Shown: positions 60,705 through 64,000 of the stretch, in pieces
Layout: every line of letters begins with the position of its first letter
Numbering within the stretch: position 1 is the stretch's first letter
Source: Mactra quadrangularis
Taxonomy: Eukaryota > Mollusca > Bivalvia > Venerida > Mactridae
Assembly (NCBI GenBank): GCA_025267735.1
Contig: CM046301.1
Location: 61,647,872 to 61,711,871, forward strand
DNA length: 64,000 nucleotides
Reading direction: 5' to 3'
Notes under the pieces: model-generated
Database searches by the model: none
Told to the model about the DNA's origin: nothing
The model's input: only the letters and a program-made list of their open reading frames with translations
Program-made: the position numbers and the translations under genes

Positions 60705-62466
60705 AAACTTAAACTTAAACTTTTTCATTTGATTAAACGCCTATTTCTATGTTACATATTCAATGGCGTTGTACAAAAATGTTATAATGAAAATAATAAT
60801 AAATACATGTAAGTAAAAACCCTCCACCATAAAAACATATGTATATACAATAACACAAATAAATAAAAAGCCTTTATAATTCATATTTTTGGACATACAT
60901 CCTTCACAGTTCATGATTCCACCTAAGTTTACATTTTTATCACTAATTTTTTATTTATTTCTATTTATTTTACATTGAAAATTAGTGTCCTGAACAGTAT
61001 AACATAATGCTACTGTTAACCGGACATGTCCTGAACAGTGTAACATAATGCCACTGTTAACCAGACAATTCCCCAAAGGTGTCGAAACATCACCTTTAAA
61101 GGGCCCTTAATACATCCCCAAAGGTGTCGAAACATCACCTTTAAAGGGACAATTTATTTAGGTTGTCATTGCAGTCATATGAAACAAGGTATTAAATGAC
61201 CGAGAGCGAGGCAATCCTCATTCCCATGTCACAATGCACTCACTCAATCACTTAGTATGTTTACCGTAATTGTAAGGTGAGGCATTAGCAAGCCATGTCA
61301 GTTTTAGAATAGATCATAGAAAGTAGAGAAATAATGAGTTTTCAATCGTTTTTTGAATACATCCAAAGTAGGTGATAATTTGATATCATCTGGTAGCTTA
61401 TTCCATAGCATGGGACCAACTGTACTGAAGCTTCTGTCACTGAATGTTTTTTTCTTATTTATTGGTATCAAATAATTGAGGTCTTTGGATTTTGCAGATC
61501 TAAGACCAGATCTGCTTTGTACAGGCTTTTGAAGAATTTCAGTCAGGTATGCAGGTGCAGTTCCAGAAAAACAGTTGTACATGAAAGTACATATTTTAAA
61601 GTTGATTCTTGCTTTGACTGGTAACCAGTGCAGTGAGTACAAAGCATCCTTTGAACTGTCTGATTTTTTTAGCCTTAATACCAGTTTGGCACACATGTTT
61701 TGAATTCGCTGCAATTTGTTCAGATCACATTTTGAGATCCCATACAAGATTAGATTACAGTAATCAATGTGGGACATGACCAAAGATAGGACTAGTGTTT
61801 CTGTTGCTTCTTTGTCCAAATATTTTCTAATACTTTTGATACGTAAATAGTTGAACATAGCAGTTCTACTTTTTGTTTTGATGTGATCTTTAAAGCTTAA
61901 GTTTTCATCAAGAAAGGCCCCTAAATAGCGAATTGTCTTCACAGATTTTACAGTTTCACCAGCAATATTGATTGACTGGGTTAAGCATTTTTTCAACTGT
62001 GCTCTGCTTCCAAACATTATAAACTCCGTCTTTGAGTTGTTCATTTTTAATTTATTTTCATTCATCCACGAATTTATTGTTAGAGCACAATCTTCAAGAT
62101 CAGAAATGGCATTTGCTTCTTCATTCTGATTATTAGGACAGAATCTTTTATTAGCAGTGTGGTCATCAGCAAAACCATGCACTGATATATCAGATGGTAT
62201 AACATCAAATAAGGTCCCTGCATAAGTTAGATATAGCCACGGACCTAAACAACTACCTTGTGGAACACTGCAATCTAATGAACGTACAGATGATGAACTA
62301 GTATTGACGTTGACTCGACATGCCCGTGGGCGAAGATATGAATCAATCCAGCGGAGTGTACTATTCTGTAGTCCATATTGATTATTAAGTACTTCTAGTA
62401 AAATATCATGATCAACAGTGTCAAATGCAGCACTCAGATCAATAGCTATTAATGCAGTTACCTCTA
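60705..62466 (-). mobile_element. 5'-truncated LINE inserted in the satellite arm
   Basis: Sits between satellite CAATGACTGTCTT and TTTGTGATAAATTAGCATTT. The minus-strand 3' end (left side) carries a TTTAAACTTAAACTTAAAC tail. Its 3' UTR (60724-61303) contains a tandemly duplicated pair of blocks: CTGAACAGT.TAACATAATG and AAGGTGTCGAAACATCACCT. Confidence 0.85.
61304..62461 (-). pseudogene. Reverse transcriptase C-terminal part of a jockey/L2/CR1-type LINE
   Basis: Open for about 385 codons from the truncation point. Motif A (IAIDLSAAFDTVDHDIL), B (SVPQGSCLGPWLY), C (VHGFADDH), then TEFIMFGSRAQL and VKTIRYLGAFLD, and a C-terminal domain with LQRIQNMCAKLVLRL and LHWLPVKARINFKI, typical of this LINE group. 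Endonuclease and N-terminal RT are missing. Stop at 61304-61306. Confidence 0.88.
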
Positions 62467-64000
62467 ATTTCTTTGTGATAAATTAGCATTTATGACATCT
62501 ATAAAGCATACTTAAGGAGTTTAACGGTTATTTTTACTAACTGTATGTGTTCCGTTGCCATGTAGATGTATTAAGTTCGAGCGTGGAAAATCACACTAAC
62601 TGGATGTCACTAAGTAGAAAATGGTGATCATGTGTAGAAAACTCATCAATAGCTTTAGATCTTCACTTTTTTGTGTCCAAATGAGCATTTATGACATCTA
62701 TGAAGCATACTTAAGGGGTTTAAGGGGCTCTTTGACTTGCTGGATGCGCCCCGATGCTTTGTAGAACTATAACGTTGGAGGAGGAGAGATAACGACACGA
62801 ACTGGATGTCATGAATGCAAAAACGTCGTGATGTATAGAAAACTTATGAATATGATTAAGCAATGACTTTCTAGGTGATGCATGAGCATTTATGACATCT
62901 ATGAAGCATACTTAAGGGGTTTAACGGGTTCTTTGACTTCTGGAAGTGTCCCGATGCTTTGTGGATGTATAATGTTGGAGCAAGATAGGTAACAACACGA
63001 ACTGGATGTCATTAAAGTAAAAATAGCATGGTGCGTAGAAAACTTATAAGTATGTTTAAACAATGACTGTCTTGTTGATAAATGAACATTTATGACATCC
63101 ATAAAGCACACGTAAGGGGTTTAGCGGGTTTTTTTACTTACTGTATGTGTTTCGTTGCATTATAGATGTATAAAGTTGGAGCGTGGAAAATCACACTAAC
63201 TGGATGTCACTAAGTAGAAAATGGTGATGTGTAGAAAACTCATCAATAGCTTTAGATCTTCACTTTTTTGTGTCCAAATGAGCATTTATGACATCTATGA
63301 AGCATACTTAAGGGGTTTAAGGGACTCTTTGACTTGCTGGATGCGCCCCGATGCTATGTAGAACTAAAACGTTGGAGGATGAGATAACGACAGGAACTGG
63401 ATGTCATGAATGCAAAAACGTCGTGATGTATAGAAAACTTATAAATATGTTTAAACAATGACTTTCTAGGCGATAAATGAGCATTTATGACATCTATGAA
63501 GCATTCTTAAGGGGTTTAACGGGTTCTTTGACTTCTGGAAGTGTCCCGATGCTTTGTAGAACAAGGACAATTACACGAACTAGATGTCATTTGTACAAAA
63601 TCGTGATTTCTAGAAAAAATAAGAATGGATTTTAATCCTGACTATTTCGGTGATATATGATCATTGATGACACCTTTAAAGCTTTAGTGAGCTATTTAAG
63701 GGTTTCTTTGACTTGCTGGATGTGTTCCGTTCCATTGCTTCGTGCGATATATAGTTCGTGCAAAAAACATCAACTGGATGTCATTTAATTTAAAAAAAAC
63801 AACTGATGTCTAGAAACCTTTTTAATAGATTTAACACTGACTTTCTTGTTCGTGAATTGCATTTATGACATGTTTAAACTATTTTTAAGGGGTTTGAATG
63901 GATCTTTGACTTTCTAGGTGCGTTCCGTTTCTTTAAAGATATGTTAAGTTCGAGCAAGAAAACAACACGAACTGGTTGTCATTTTTTTAAAGTAGAAAAC

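Larger units (their letters stand above)
60200..63999 (-). repeat. Satellite, right arm of the inverted repeat
   Basis: Same monomers in reverse orientation (GAACTGGATGTCA), including the three types in mirrored order (for example 62597, 62799, 63000, 63197, 63399). Variant monomers are mirrored too: CCATTGCTTCGTGCG (63733) matches CGCACGAAGCAATGG (57718). Broken by a LINE at 60705-62466; continues to the window edge. Confidence 0.92.

Noticed and set aside
58777..63111. Three near-identical 70-residue ORFs (58777, 59375 on plus; 62899 on minus)
   Set aside because: They are the same stretch of satellite monomers repeated at 598 bp and once in the inverted arm.

Overview
The window is animal nuclear DNA. 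It is AT-rich, its one host gene is split into many small GT-AG exons, and transposable elements fill almost everything else. tRNA-derived SINEs, non-LTR retrotransposons with APE-type endonuclease, pogo- and hAT-like DNA elements and several foldback MITEs suggest a marine invertebrate, most likely a bivalve mollusc. That placement is inferred from repeat style, not from a marker gene.

Positions 169-48895 (minus strand) hold one host gene, the eIF2-alpha kinase GCN2 (EIF2AK4). I could place 34 consecutive exons with matching phases. They total 4,464 nt, exactly 1,488 codons, and run RWD domain, charged linker, pseudokinase, eIF2-alpha kinase with its acidic insert, and most of the HisRS-like domain. 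The gene is cut by the left edge of the window, so roughly the last 200 residues are missing. Two overlapping upstream ORFs precede the start codon, the second ending one base before it. Exon 31 is an extra in-frame exon compared with the human protein as I remember it and could be a cassette.

The introns carry the repeats. Intron 2 holds an antisense non-LTR retrotransposon (about 40.2-45.8 kb) with a 1.9-kb TIR element nested in its C-terminal coding region. Intron 28 holds a stack of nested DNA elements, including a 44-bp palindrome flanked by a perfect 9-bp target duplication. Introns 1 and 29 hold tandem arrays with 18-bp and 16-bp units. Introns 8 and 23 hold inverted copies of one pogo-like element.

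Upstream of the gene (49-64 kb) I see no host gene. The region has two TIR transposons (49052-50197 and 50319-52430), then a 73-bp-unit satellite (52873-56145) split by a clean solo LTR. After it comes a satellite with a unit of about 200 bp, arranged as a large inverted repeat centred near 60.2 kb. Its arms share 600-bp three-monomer higher-order units, and the right arm is interrupted by a 5'-truncated LINE. I found no CRISPR array, rRNA gene or convincing functional tRNA gene.
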